A stretch of DNA of 6,434 nt from Ignavibacteriales bacterium (GTDB taxonomy: Bacteria > Bacteroidota > Ignavibacteria > UBA10030). The stretch covers positions 1-6,434 of the forward strand of contig JACQPU010000238.1 in assembly GCA_016207365.1 (NCBI GenBank). Reading direction: 5' to 3'. Below are positions 1 through 6,434 of the stretch, piece after piece (within the stretch, counting starts at the first letter, position 1; every line of letters starts with the position of its first letter). The notes beneath the pieces are model-generated. The model worked only from the letters and a program-made list of their open reading frames with translations. It searched no databases and was not told where the DNA came from. The translations under genes and the position numbers were made by a program.

Positions 1-132
1 CCCGACCCTGAATGCGATCTGAATTACATTCCCAACAAGGCTCAATCCTGGGAAGTCCCTGCAGCAATCAGTAACACGTTCGGATTCGGCGGGCATAATG
101 CATCGATTCTCTTCAGGAAGTACCGGCAGTAA
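1..132 (+). CDS. fabF: 3-oxoacyl-[ACP] synthase II (FabF), C-terminal fragment
   Basis: This is the last 43 codons of a beta-ketoacyl-ACP synthase, cut by the window edge and ending in TAA at 130-132. FabF is a cytosolic thiolase-fold enzyme that condenses malonyl-ACP with a growing acyl-ACP in type II fatty-acid synthesis. The visible residues match the family's C-terminus: a YIPNKAQ stretch followed by AISNTFGFGGHNASILF. That stretch contains the conserved Asn-Ser/Thr-Phe-Gly-Phe-Gly-Gly-His-Asn segment, whose glycine-rich loop lies beside the active site. The catalytic Cys and the two His residues lie upstream, outside the window. FabF is favoured over FabB because fabF commonly sits directly before rnc in Bacteroidota-type genomes, but the fragment alone cannot exclude another KAS I/II paralogue. 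The gap to rnc is only 29 bases, so co-transcription is likely. Confidence 0.9.
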   Translation, partial: PDPECDLNYIPNKAQSWEVPAAISNTFGFGGHNASILFRKYRQ

Positions 133-161
133 CAGGAACCCTGGGGAAAGCGGAAAAGGAT

Positions 162-965
162 GTGCGCAACGTTGTGAAAGCCGTCCTCGGCTTGCTGACC
201 GGCAACCGGGACAAACGGAATAACGGTCTCGCCGGATACGAAACCCTTCCGAAGCCGATCCTGGAACACCTCGACTTCCGGCAATTCGAACGGACGATTG
301 GCTACAAGGCCCGCTCTCCACGCCTGTTTGTCGAGGCGCTTCTCCACCGATCATTTCTTCCCCAACTGGATGAAGGCTGGAATTCAAATGAGCGTCTGGA
401 ATTCCTCGGAGACGCAGTGCTGAATTTTCTCGTTGCCGAGTATCTTCATTCAGAGAATCCCGGCATGGAGGAGGGAGATCTGACGAAACTGCGATCGCGT
501 CTTGTGAACAGGAGGATTCTCGCTCAGGTTGCCCGTGAACTCCGTCTGGCAGAGTTTCTCCTTCTGAGTGCGAGCGCCGCGCAGTCTCTCGATCAGGGAT
601 CCGAATCGATCCTCTCGGATGCTCTGGAGGCCATCATCGGAGCGCTGTACCTCGACGGCGGCATTGACCCTGCACGGGAATTTGTGGGGAAAACCCTTCT
701 CCGGTCACACACTCTCCAGGTTGCCCTCACCGATGATAACTACAAGAGCGCGCTCCTGGAATACACCCAGGCCGAGGGACTTGGGATTCCGCGTTATGTC
801 ATTATGAGAGAAGAAGGACCCGACCACGACCGGCGTTTCACGATTGAGGTGTACGTCGGCCAGGAACGATGTGGTGTGGGAGTCGGACGAAGCAAGAAGG
901 AGGCCGAACAGGCGGCGGCCGCACAGGCGTTGGAACGTTTTCAACAGCAGACGAATCAATCATGA
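162..965 (+). CDS. rnc: Ribonuclease III
   Basis: RNase III is a cytosolic Mg2+-dependent homodimeric endonuclease that cleaves double-stranded RNA, including rRNA precursors and structured mRNAs. The 267-residue product has the expected order of domains. The nuclease domain spans about 41-185, with an HRSF motif at 62-65, the signature NERLEFLGDAVL at 76-87, an EEGDLTKLRSRLV helix at 103-115 and a second acidic motif SDALEAIIGALYLDGG at 152-167. E77, E80, D84, D153 and E156 align with the family's metal-binding and catalytic acidic residues. A double-stranded RNA-binding domain follows at about 193-262, ending in the KKEAEQAAAAQAL helix. Compared with the E. coli enzyme there is an N-terminal extension of roughly 40 residues. 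The start is uncertain. GTG at 162 is the first start codon after an in-frame stop at 96. GTG at 174 (263 aa) is an alternative, placed 13 bases after the AAGGA at 156-160. The stop overlaps the gcvP start. Confidence 0.96.
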   Translation: MRNVVKAVLGLLTGNRDKRNNGLAGYETLPKPILEHLDFRQFERTIGYKARSPRLFVEALLHRSFLPQLDEGWNSNERLEFLGDAVLNFLVAEYLHSENPGMEEGDLTKLRSRLVNRRILAQVARELRLAEFLLLSASAAQSLDQGSESILSDALEAIIGALYLDGGIDPAREFVGKTLLRSHTLQVALTDDNYKSALLEYTQAEGLGIPRYVIMREEGPDHDRRFTIEVYVGQERCGVGVGRSKKEAEQAAAAQALERFQQQTNQS

Positions 966-3856
966 AGAATACGGTGTTCGCAGACAGTGATTTTTCAACC
1001 CGGCAGGTCGGACCCCAGGCCCATGAACTGGATTCCATGCTCGGGACCCTCAATGTCCGCACGGTGGATGAACTTGTCGATCAGACAATCCCGTCATCCA
1101 TCAGACTGAGCAAACCTCTCCGATTGCCGGAACCCATGAGCGAACATGGATATCTCGAGTGGATCAAATCCGTTGCTCAGAAAAACAAGGTTCTGAAATC
1201 GTACATCGGATGCGGATACTATGGCACGGTCACACCATCGGTCATTCGCCGCAACATCTTCGAGAATCCGGGCTGGTACACCCAGTACACACCCTACCAG
1301 GCTGAAATCTCACAGGGCCGCCTTGAAGCGCTCTTGAATTTTCAGACGATGGTCATTGATATGACAGGAATGGACGTGGCAAACGCGTCCCTCCTCGATG
1401 AAGGTACTGCAGCAGCGGAGGCGATGGCCATGGTCCACGCGCTTGTCGCCAGGCAAACCAACGGAACGCCGCGCGAAAAGTTCTTTGTGTCCGACAGCGT
1501 GCTTGCACAAACAATCGAGGTCATCCGCACAAGGGCTCTGCCGCTGGGCATTGTGGTCGTAGTGGGTAATCACGAAACCGTGAAGCTCGATGCCTCGTTC
1601 TTTGGGGCTCTCATTCAGTATCCTGCGGAAAACGGGGAAGTGCGCGATTATGGAGCTTTTATTGCCTCTGTCCATGAAGCGGGCGCTATGGCCATTGTAG
1701 CCGCGGATCTGCTCGGTCTCGCGCTGCTGAAGCCCCCCGGCGAATTTGGCGCCGATGTGGTGGTAGGTAATTCCCAGCGCTTCGGCGTCCCGATGGGCTT
1801 CGGTGGTCCCCATGCAGGGTATTTTGCAACACGCAAGGACTATATCCGCAGCATGCCCGGAAGGATCATCGGCGTGTCGGTCGATGCCAAAGGCAGGCGG
1901 GCGTATCGTATGACCCTGCAGACGCGTGAGCAACATATCCGACGTGAAAAAGCAACGTCGAATATCTGCACCGCTCAGGCACTTCTTGCAGTGATGGCCG
2001 GTATGTACGCGGTTTATCACGGACCGGAGGGAATCCGACGCATTGCGTCACGCATACATGGATATGCGAAGATCCTCGAAGCCGAACTTGGCACGCTCGG
2101 ATTCAAACAGCTCAATGCCGTTTACTTCGATACTCTTCGGGTGGAAACCAAAAACAGTGACGACGTGCTGAGCAAGGCAGTTCAGGCAGGATACAATCTG
2201 CGGAAGATCGATGCTACCCATGTCGGGATTTCCCTGGATGAAACCACAGGTCCCGTGGATCTGAGAAACCTGAAGAATGTCTTTGCGTCGATTGCTGGAA
2301 AGCCAGAGAGCGAGTTCGATTTCCCGGCTCGTGCGGCTGCTGCGAAACTCTCGTTCCCGAAAGCCTTTGAGCGGACATCTCCTTTTCTGACACATCCGGT
2401 GTTTGCAAAGCATCACTCGGAAACCGAAATGATGCGATACATCAAGTGGCTGGAAAACCGTGACCTCTCACTGATGCATGCAATGATCCCGCTCGGATCG
2501 TGCACGATGAAACTTAATGCAGCGAGCGAGCTTCTGCCTGTGAGTTGGCCGGAATTCGCGGGACTCCATCCGTTTGCCCCGGACGACCAGATCGGGGGAT
2601 ACCGGATTGTCTTCCGCGAATTGGATGAGGCGCTCTGCGAGATTACGGGGCTTGCCGCGGCTTCGCTTCAGCCGAACTCCGGTGCACAGGGCGAGTTCAC
2701 CGGACTCATGGTAATCCGCGCGTATCATCAAGACCGCGGAGACAAACAACGCACCGTGGCGCTCATCCCTGCCTCAGCGCACGGGACTAATCCGGCCAGC
2801 GCCGTCATGGCCGGCATGAACGTCGTCGTCGTGCAGTGCGATGAATCGGGGAACATAGACCTTGACGATCTGAAAGCCAAAGCCAATCAATACAAGGATC
2901 GTCTGGCGGCGCTCATGGTTACCTATCCATCCACCTACGGTATTTTCGAGGAGCAGATCCGGGAAATCTGCGATATCGTGCATAGGAACGGTGGACTCGT
3001 GTACCTGGACGGTGCGAACCTCAACGCGCAGGTGGGACTGACGAGCCCGGGCCTTATCGGCGCGGATGTCTGTCATATCAATCTGCACAAAACCTTCGCG
3101 ATTCCCCATGGCGGCGGCGGCCCCGGTATGGGACCCATTTGCGTCACGAAAGATCTCGCGCCCTACCTGCCTGGTCACGGTGTTCGCGGAATAGGTGGAA
3201 AGAAATCGATCCCGGCCGTTGCATCGACTCCGTGGGGCAGCGCAAGCATCTTGTTGATCTCCTATGCGTATATTAAACTTCTCGGGGCCGAGGGTCTCAC
3301 TGAAGCCTCAAAGATGGCAATTCTTAATGCAAATTACCTGAAGGCGAAACTTGAATCGCACTACCCTGCGTTATATCAGGGTAAGAACGGGCGGGTGGGG
3401 CATGAATTCATTCTGACCTTGAAACCTTTCAAAGAGGCGGGGATTGACGTGGAAGACGTCGCCAAGCGTCTGATGGATTACGGGTTCCACGCTCCAACAG
3501 TATCGTTTCCGGTCCCGGGTGCGCTCATGATTGAGCCGACCGAAAGCGAACCCAAGGTGGAGCTCGACCGGTTTGTAGAGGCCATGCTTTCAATCCGGGA
3601 GGAGATTCAGGAAGTGATGGATGGGCGGGCGGACCGGGAGGACAACGTGCTTAAGAACTCGCCGCATCCGGCTGAGGAGGCAATGTCGGATTCGTGGACG
3701 CACACGTATTCACGGGAGCGCGCGTTTGCACCTGTCCCATCGTTGAAACAGTCGAAATTCTGGGTACCGGTCGGCCGAATCAACAACACCTATGGCGACA
3801 GACATATCATGTGTAGCTGTCCGCGTGTGGAGGAATACAGCTCACAAGCCGGGTAG
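962..3856 (+). CDS. gcvP: Glycine dehydrogenase (aminomethyl-transferring), P-protein of the glycine cleavage system
   Basis: The P-protein is the PLP enzyme of the glycine cleavage system. It decarboxylates glycine and passes the aminomethyl group to lipoyl-GcvH. At 964 residues this is the full-length single-chain (homodimeric) form, close to the 957 aa of E. coli, and not the split GcvPA/GcvPB type. Both homologous halves are visible. The N-terminal half (about 10-450) has FSTRQVGP, YIGCGYYGT at 81-89, NPGWYTQYTPYQAEISQGRLE (102 onward) and GGPHAGYFA at 281-289. The C-terminal half has MIPLGSCTMKLNA at 508-520, SAHGTNPASA at 605-614 and INLHKTFAIPHGGGGPGMGP at 706-725, where K710 is the expected PLP Schiff-base lysine. 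The C-terminus carries WTHTYSRE and YGDRHIMCSC as in other P-proteins. The frame is open upstream to an ATG at 869 inside rnc, but family alignment supports ATG 962. That ATG overlaps the rnc stop (ATGA) and has no clear Shine-Dalgarno, suggesting coupled translation. gcvT and gcvH are not in the window. Confidence 0.97.
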   Translation: MKNTVFADSDFSTRQVGPQAHELDSMLGTLNVRTVDELVDQTIPSSIRLSKPLRLPEPMSEHGYLEWIKSVAQKNKVLKSYIGCGYYGTVTPSVIRRNIFENPGWYTQYTPYQAEISQGRLEALLNFQTMVIDMTGMDVANASLLDEGTAAAEAMAMVHALVARQTNGTPREKFFVSDSVLAQTIEVIRTRALPLGIVVVVGNHETVKLDASFFGALIQYPAENGEVRDYGAFIASVHEAGAMAIVAADLLGLALLKPPGEFGADVVVGNSQRFGVPMGFGGPHAGYFATRKDYIRSMPGRIIGVSVDAKGRRAYRMTLQTREQHIRREKATSNICTAQALLAVMAGMYAVYHGPEGIRRIASRIHGYAKILEAELGTLGFKQLNAVYFDTLRVETKNSDDVLSKAVQAGYNLRKIDATHVGISLDETTGPVDLRNLKNVFASIAGKPESEFDFPARAAAAKLSFPKAFERTSPFLTHPVFAKHHSETEMMRYIKWLENRDLSLMHAMIPLGSCTMKLNAASELLPVSWPEFAGLHPFAPDDQIGGYRIVFRELDEALCEITGLAAASLQPNSGAQGEFTGLMVIRAYHQDRGDKQRTVALIPASAHGTNPASAVMAGMNVVVVQCDESGNIDLDDLKAKANQYKDRLAALMVTYPSTYGIFEEQIREICDIVHRNGGLVYLDGANLNAQVGLTSPGLIGADVCHINLHKTFAIPHGGGGPGMGPICVTKDLAPYLPGHGVRGIGGKKSIPAVASTPWGSASILLISYAYIKLLGAEGLTEASKMAILNANYLKAKLESHYPALYQGKNGRVGHEFILTLKPFKEAGIDVEDVAKRLMDYGFHAPTVSFPVPGALMIEPTESEPKVELDRFVEAMLSIREEIQEVMDGRADREDNVLKNSPHPAEEAMSDSWTHTYSRERAFAPVPSLKQSKFWVPVGRINNTYGDRHIMCSCPRVEEYSSQAG

Positions 3857-3869
3857 CTACTGAAAATTA

Positions 3870-3920
3870 AACCGACTGGATTCTCGGCCCCGGTAACAGT
3901 TCCTGGGCGCGGATTCGGTT
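3870..3920 (+). other. Possible two-stem RNA structure in the gcvP / CoA-binding gene gap
   Basis: Two nested inverted repeats occupy most of the 71-base gap. The outer pair is AACCGA (3870-3875) with TCGGTT (3915-3920). The inner pair is GCCCCGG (3887-3893) with CCTGGGC (3902-3908), with one central C/T mismatch and an 8-base loop. No T-rich run follows, so it does not resemble an intrinsic terminator. It ends seven bases before the ATG of the next gene. Chance pairing is quite possible, and the outer stem closes a long asymmetric interior loop. Confidence 0.25.
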
Positions 3921-3927
3921 GATACAA

Positions 3928-4335
3928 ATGCCAATCGAAGACGCCGTAACGATCGAGACTATTCTCCGCACATCGAAGACCATTGCGCTCGTTGGTGCCT
4001 CCGAGGATCCCTCGCGGGACAGTCACCGGATCATGAGGTTCCTTCTGGACCGCGGATACACAGTACATCCTGTGAATCCGCGTTATGACACTGTACTCGG
4101 GAAGCGATGTTTTCCCAATCTTGAGGCCGTTCCGGAATCGATCGACATTGTGGATGTATTTCGGCGGCTTGAAGCCGTGCCCGAGATTGTCGATGAAGCC
4201 ATAGGAGTCAAAGCGAAGGTACTCTGGTTGCAATTCGGCGTTATTCATGAGGAAGCCGCTGCGAAAGCAGAAGAGCACGGTATTCGGGTGATCATGGATC
4301 GCTGCATTGCGGTGGAGCACAGTCGGTTAATGTGA
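3928..4335 (+). CDS. CoA-binding Rossmann-fold protein (YccU family)
   Basis: This is a small cytosolic protein of 135 residues made of a single CoA_binding domain, the fold of the N-terminal domain of succinyl-CoA synthetase alpha. It resembles E. coli YccU (137 aa), whose biochemical role is not settled, so no reaction is assigned. Visible family features are the first strand and glycine turn TIALVGAS at 18-25, then SHRIMRFLLDRGYTVHPVNP at 32-51, IDIVDVFRR at 72-80, VLWLQFGV at 98-105 and VIMDRC at 121-126. C126 lies in the conserved M-D-R-C segment, where the succinyl-CoA synthetase fold places a ligand-contacting loop. The length is normal for the family and nothing is missing. The start is ambiguous. 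ATG 3928 fits homologous N-termini but has no Shine-Dalgarno. An in-frame TTG at 3919 would add three residues and has only a weak GGA upstream. It follows gcvP by 71 bases in the same direction; co-transcription is plausible but not shown. Confidence 0.9.
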   Translation: MPIEDAVTIETILRTSKTIALVGASEDPSRDSHRIMRFLLDRGYTVHPVNPRYDTVLGKRCFPNLEAVPESIDIVDVFRRLEAVPEIVDEAIGVKAKVLWLQFGVIHEEAAAKAEEHGIRVIMDRCIAVEHSRLM

Positions 4336-4358
4336 GAACAATACGGTCATCCATCCGA

Positions 4359-4377
4359 TCCCTCCGCGCCGGAGGGG
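4359..4377 (+). promoter_or_regulatory. GC-rich hairpin: weak terminator or Shine-Dalgarno-masking stem
   Basis: CCCTCCG (4360-4366) pairs perfectly with CGGAGGG (4370-4376) around a 3-base loop, and a T-G wobble extends the stem at 4359/4377. The downstream bases TTCGTTTTCG (4378-4387) are only moderately T-rich, so it is at best a weak intrinsic terminator for the upstream genes. The 3' arm contains GGAGGGG, the best Shine-Dalgarno match in front of the ATG at 4388 (spacing about 10-12). The stem could therefore hide the ribosome-binding site of the Omp85 gene. The hairpin itself is seen in the sequence; either function is inferred. Confidence 0.5.
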
Positions 4378-4387
4378 TTCGTTTTCG

Positions 4388-5695
4388 ATGGAGAGAGCCA
4401 TCGTGAAATACCAGGCCATCATCGTCGCTGTCCTCTTGCTGCCAGGCGGAAATCTGATTGGTCAGTCCGCCGGTGGCGAAGTCCCGATTGTCCGGTCGAT
4501 CCTGGTCGAGGGCAACGAGACGACGAAGGAGTTTGTCATTCTGAGGGAGATGAGCACCCGGCCGGGGGATACGCTGAATTTCAACCGGCTCACGTACGAC
4601 GAATCCAGAATTTACAGCTTGGGGCTCTTCAATCGCGTTGAGATCGAGCATATGATGGACGGCAATGCTGCCGACCTGGTTGTTCGCGTCCATGAACGCT
4701 GGTATCTCTATCCCTTTCCCATCCTCGGTTTCAAATATCGCGATTTCGACAATTTCTACTACGGCTTTGGCATTGCCCACACCAACTTCCGGGGACGGAA
4801 TGAGAAACTGATCTTCGAGTTTGCCCTGGGATTTGATCGTTGGATCCGGCTCATCTATCAAACGCCGAAGCTCACTGACGGCGACGATGTATATTTTCGG
4901 ATTTCCCTCTCCTCGGCAAGAGTGCAGAACCTCAACCCCGACCGCGGCCTCTATCAGCAACGCACACAGAGTGTGCTCCTCACGTTGGGAAAGCGATTCG
5001 GACTTTACTCCTTGCTTCAGGCAAGTGCAGGCTATGAACTCTGGAAGGTGTCGGATGAAATATCGGGTGGTACTCTAACTCCCGGAGGGCGCGATGCTTT
5101 CTTTTCGGCCGGTCTTAATTTTACGTACGATACCCGCGACATCCGCGAGTACCCCACGCAAGGCACGCTGTTCCAGATCAATACGATGAAGTATGGTTTT
5201 GGCGAATCGGTCGTGGATTTCTTCCGCTATGGCGCCGATGCCAGCCGCTATACACTGATGCCCTCTGCAATCACCCTCGCAACCCGAGTGCATGGGCAGT
5301 TCACTGCCGGCGGTCCCGTCCCCGCATATCGGTACGTTTATTTCGGATACCGCGAACGGATTCGCGGGTATTACAACAGGGTCCTTGAGGGAGAGAACCT
5401 GATCGGCGCCAATCTTGAAGTGCGGATTCCTCTTCTGTCTCCGCGCTATTACGAGTTCACAGCGTCCCCATTGCCCGAGTTCAGCGTGTGGCGTTATGGA
5501 ATCTATGCCGGGATTTTTGCCGATGCGGGGAGGATCTGGTACAGGGACGAAGGTATGGGGGTGCGGCACTGGTATTCCGGATATGGGGCGGGGCTTCACT
5601 TTCTACTGCCGTATAGTATCGTGATCCGCACGGAGTTCGCGTTGAATCCTGAAGACCGGGGTGAGTTCCTGATCGACATGGCGGTGTCGTTCTGA
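4388..5695 (+). CDS. Single-POTRA Omp85/BamA-like outer-membrane beta-barrel protein
   Basis: The 435-residue product is a predicted outer-membrane protein of the Omp85 superfamily (BamA, TamA, FhaC relatives), which insert or translocate proteins at the outer membrane. A Sec signal peptide is visible at about 1-25: a short charged start, the hydrophobic IIVAVLLLPGGNLIG, then Q26 as a likely mature start. One POTRA-like domain follows at about 33-105 (VRSILVEGNETTKEFVILREM, then RIYSLGLFNRVEIE and ADLVVRVHER). The remaining ~330 residues are rich in alternating aromatic/polar strands, as in a Bac_surface_Ag barrel. They include YDTRDIREYPTQG at 247-259 and RIRGYYN at 324-330, matching the conserved (V/I)RG(F/Y) motif of the barrel's L6 loop. 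The protein ends in Phe, as expected for a beta-signal recognised by BamA. BamA has five POTRAs and TamA three, so this is a short member and is probably not the essential BamA. GTG 4403, with GGAGAG seven bases upstream, is a credible alternative start that keeps the signal peptide. The specific substrate is unknown. Confidence 0.87.
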   Translation: MERAIVKYQAIIVAVLLLPGGNLIGQSAGGEVPIVRSILVEGNETTKEFVILREMSTRPGDTLNFNRLTYDESRIYSLGLFNRVEIEHMMDGNAADLVVRVHERWYLYPFPILGFKYRDFDNFYYGFGIAHTNFRGRNEKLIFEFALGFDRWIRLIYQTPKLTDGDDVYFRISLSSARVQNLNPDRGLYQQRTQSVLLTLGKRFGLYSLLQASAGYELWKVSDEISGGTLTPGGRDAFFSAGLNFTYDTRDIREYPTQGTLFQINTMKYGFGESVVDFFRYGADASRYTLMPSAITLATRVHGQFTAGGPVPAYRYVYFGYRERIRGYYNRVLEGENLIGANLEVRIPLLSPRYYEFTASPLPEFSVWRYGIYAGIFADAGRIWYRDEGMGVRHWYSGYGAGLHFLLPYSIVIRTEFALNPEDRGEFLIDMAVSF

Positions 5696-6411
5696 TGGAT
5701 TGTTTTCTTGTCGAGCCGGATCAGATTCACGGTGATCTCCTGGTTCTTAGGGGAGACGAATACAGGCATCTGAGCCGCGTTCTCCGAAAGAGGGTCGGTG
5801 ATCATGTGTTTGTCACGGACGGAAAGGGGACGATGTATGAAGTGATCATACGATCGTTCTCGCGGTCCGAGGCGGAGTGTGGCGTCGCCGAAAAGTATGA
5901 GAGGTGGAACGAGCCCCGTGTCGAGGTAACACTTGCCGTTTCACTTCTTCGGAATCCTTCGCGATTCGACATGGTGATTGAGAAAGCGACGGAGCTCGGT
6001 GTGACGACGATCATTCCGCTGCTCTGTGAGCGAACGATCCCAAAACATGAGAAACATGCCCGTTTGCAGAAAATCGCCGTTTCGGCCCTAAAACAGTGCG
6101 GACGAAGCATCTTGCCTCACATCTTTGTTCTTACGAGATTTGAAACGCTCGTTCGGAGCGCGGAACGCTTTCCATTGCGCCTTATTGCACACGAGCAGAC
6201 GGAGCAATCGCAGTTTCTCGGCTCGGTGTTGCAACACCACAAGGATGACCGGTCGGTTTTGTTGATCGTGGGGCCCGAGGGAGGGCTGACGACCGGCGAA
6301 ATGGCACTGGCGTCGGAACAAGGATTTGTTCCGGTCTCCCTCGGCCCGCGCAGGCTACGCTCGGAAACTGCTGCGATCTCAGGCATAAGTTGGATTGTCG
6401 GAGCATCGTAA
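5695..6411 (+). CDS. rsmE: 16S rRNA (uracil1498-N3)-methyltransferase RsmE
   Basis: RsmE is a cytosolic SAM-dependent SPOUT-class (trefoil-knot) methyltransferase that makes m3U1498 in 16S rRNA on the assembled 30S subunit. The 238-residue product is close to the 243 aa of E. coli RsmE. The N-terminal PUA-like RNA-binding domain covers about 1-70 and includes DEYRHLSRVLRKRVGD at 21-36. The methyltransferase domain follows, with RFDMVIEKATELGVTTIIPL at 90-109, CERT at 111-114, KIAVSALKQCGRS at 126-138, the SAM-pocket motif IVGPEGGLT at 191-199 and the knot segment SLGPRRLRSETAAISG at 215-230. The ATG shares its A with the Omp85 stop (TGATG). Only a weak GGCGG lies upstream, so translational coupling is likely. 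A slight oddity is that the usual Arg-Trp after the ERS/ERT motif is replaced by RLQKI, which still fits family variation. The C-terminus stops soon after the knot helix, and I see no frameshift. Confidence 0.95.
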   Translation: MDCFLVEPDQIHGDLLVLRGDEYRHLSRVLRKRVGDHVFVTDGKGTMYEVIIRSFSRSEAECGVAEKYERWNEPRVEVTLAVSLLRNPSRFDMVIEKATELGVTTIIPLLCERTIPKHEKHARLQKIAVSALKQCGRSILPHIFVLTRFETLVRSAERFPLRLIAHEQTEQSQFLGSVLQHHKDDRSVLLIVGPEGGLTTGEMALASEQGFVPVSLGPRRLRSETAAISGISWIVGAS

Positions 6412-6434
6412 GTCAACGTCTTGAACCTTAAACC

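Noticed and set aside
869..961. Upstream extension of gcvP to an ATG inside rnc
   Set aside because: It would overlap the dsRNA-binding domain of RNase III by about 90 bases and add 31 residues absent from P-proteins. ATG 962 gives the normal N-terminus and length.
1310..2020. Long open frame of 236 codons on the minus strand opposite gcvP
   Set aside because: It lies wholly antisense to a clearly conserved part of gcvP, is rich in His, Arg and Cys as shadow frames are, and shows no recognisable domain.
3857..3927. Promoter or intrinsic terminator after gcvP
   Set aside because: No T-tract follows any stem, and no convincing -35/-10 pair or Bacteroidota-type promoter motif is seen.
3790..4320. 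176-codon minus-strand open frame opposite the CoA-binding gene
   Set aside because: The + strand product matches the YccU family over its full length, and the reverse frame has no recognisable features.
4292..4960. 222-codon minus-strand open frame across the CoA-binding/Omp85 junction
   Set aside because: It runs antisense to two well-supported genes, and its translation resembles no family I recognise. It is a by-product of codon bias.
5075..5599. 174-codon minus-strand open frame opposite the Omp85 barrel
   Set aside because: It is antisense to a conserved barrel segment including the IRGYY motif, and has no domain or plausible start context.
6412..6434. Start of a further gene or terminator after rsmE
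   Set aside because: Only 23 bases remain, with no hairpin and no start codon in a supported context.

Overview
The window is ordinary bacterial chromosomal DNA, densely packed on the + strand. It holds the 3' end of fabF, then rnc (RNase III), gcvP (single-chain glycine decarboxylase P-protein), a small CoA-binding Rossmann-fold protein of the YccU type, a compact outer-membrane Omp85/BamA-like protein with one POTRA domain, and rsmE (16S rRNA m3U1498 methyltransferase). No convincing gene lies on the minus strand, and I see no tRNA, rRNA, mobile element or CRISPR array.

The Omp85 protein, with a signal peptide and a terminal Phe, implies a Gram-negative (diderm) host. The fabF-rnc neighbourhood, the absence of clear Shine-Dalgarno sequences before several genes and the moderately GC-rich coding style suggest the Bacteroidota/Ignavibacteriota/Chlorobiota (FCB) assemblage. 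This is an inference from gene order and style, not a phylogenetic result.

Layout: fabF ends at 132. A 29-base gap leads to rnc (162-965), whose stop overlaps the gcvP start in an ATGA junction (962-965). gcvP runs to 3856. A 71-base gap that can fold into a weak two-stem structure precedes the CoA-binding gene (3928-4335). A 52-base gap then carries a strong GC-rich hairpin whose 3' arm is also the best Shine-Dalgarno candidate for the Omp85 gene (4388-5695). The Omp85 stop overlaps the rsmE start in a TGATG junction at 5695, and rsmE ends at 6411. The last 23 bases hold nothing I can call.

The genes look like one or two transcription units of mixed housekeeping function: fatty-acid elongation, RNA processing, one-carbon/glycine metabolism, envelope biogenesis and ribosome modification. 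The two stop/start overlaps (rnc-gcvP and Omp85-rsmE) point to translational coupling between functionally unrelated genes. I found no sign of a new defence, mobile or biosynthetic system. The items most worth a second look are the single-POTRA Omp85 protein and the hairpin in front of it.
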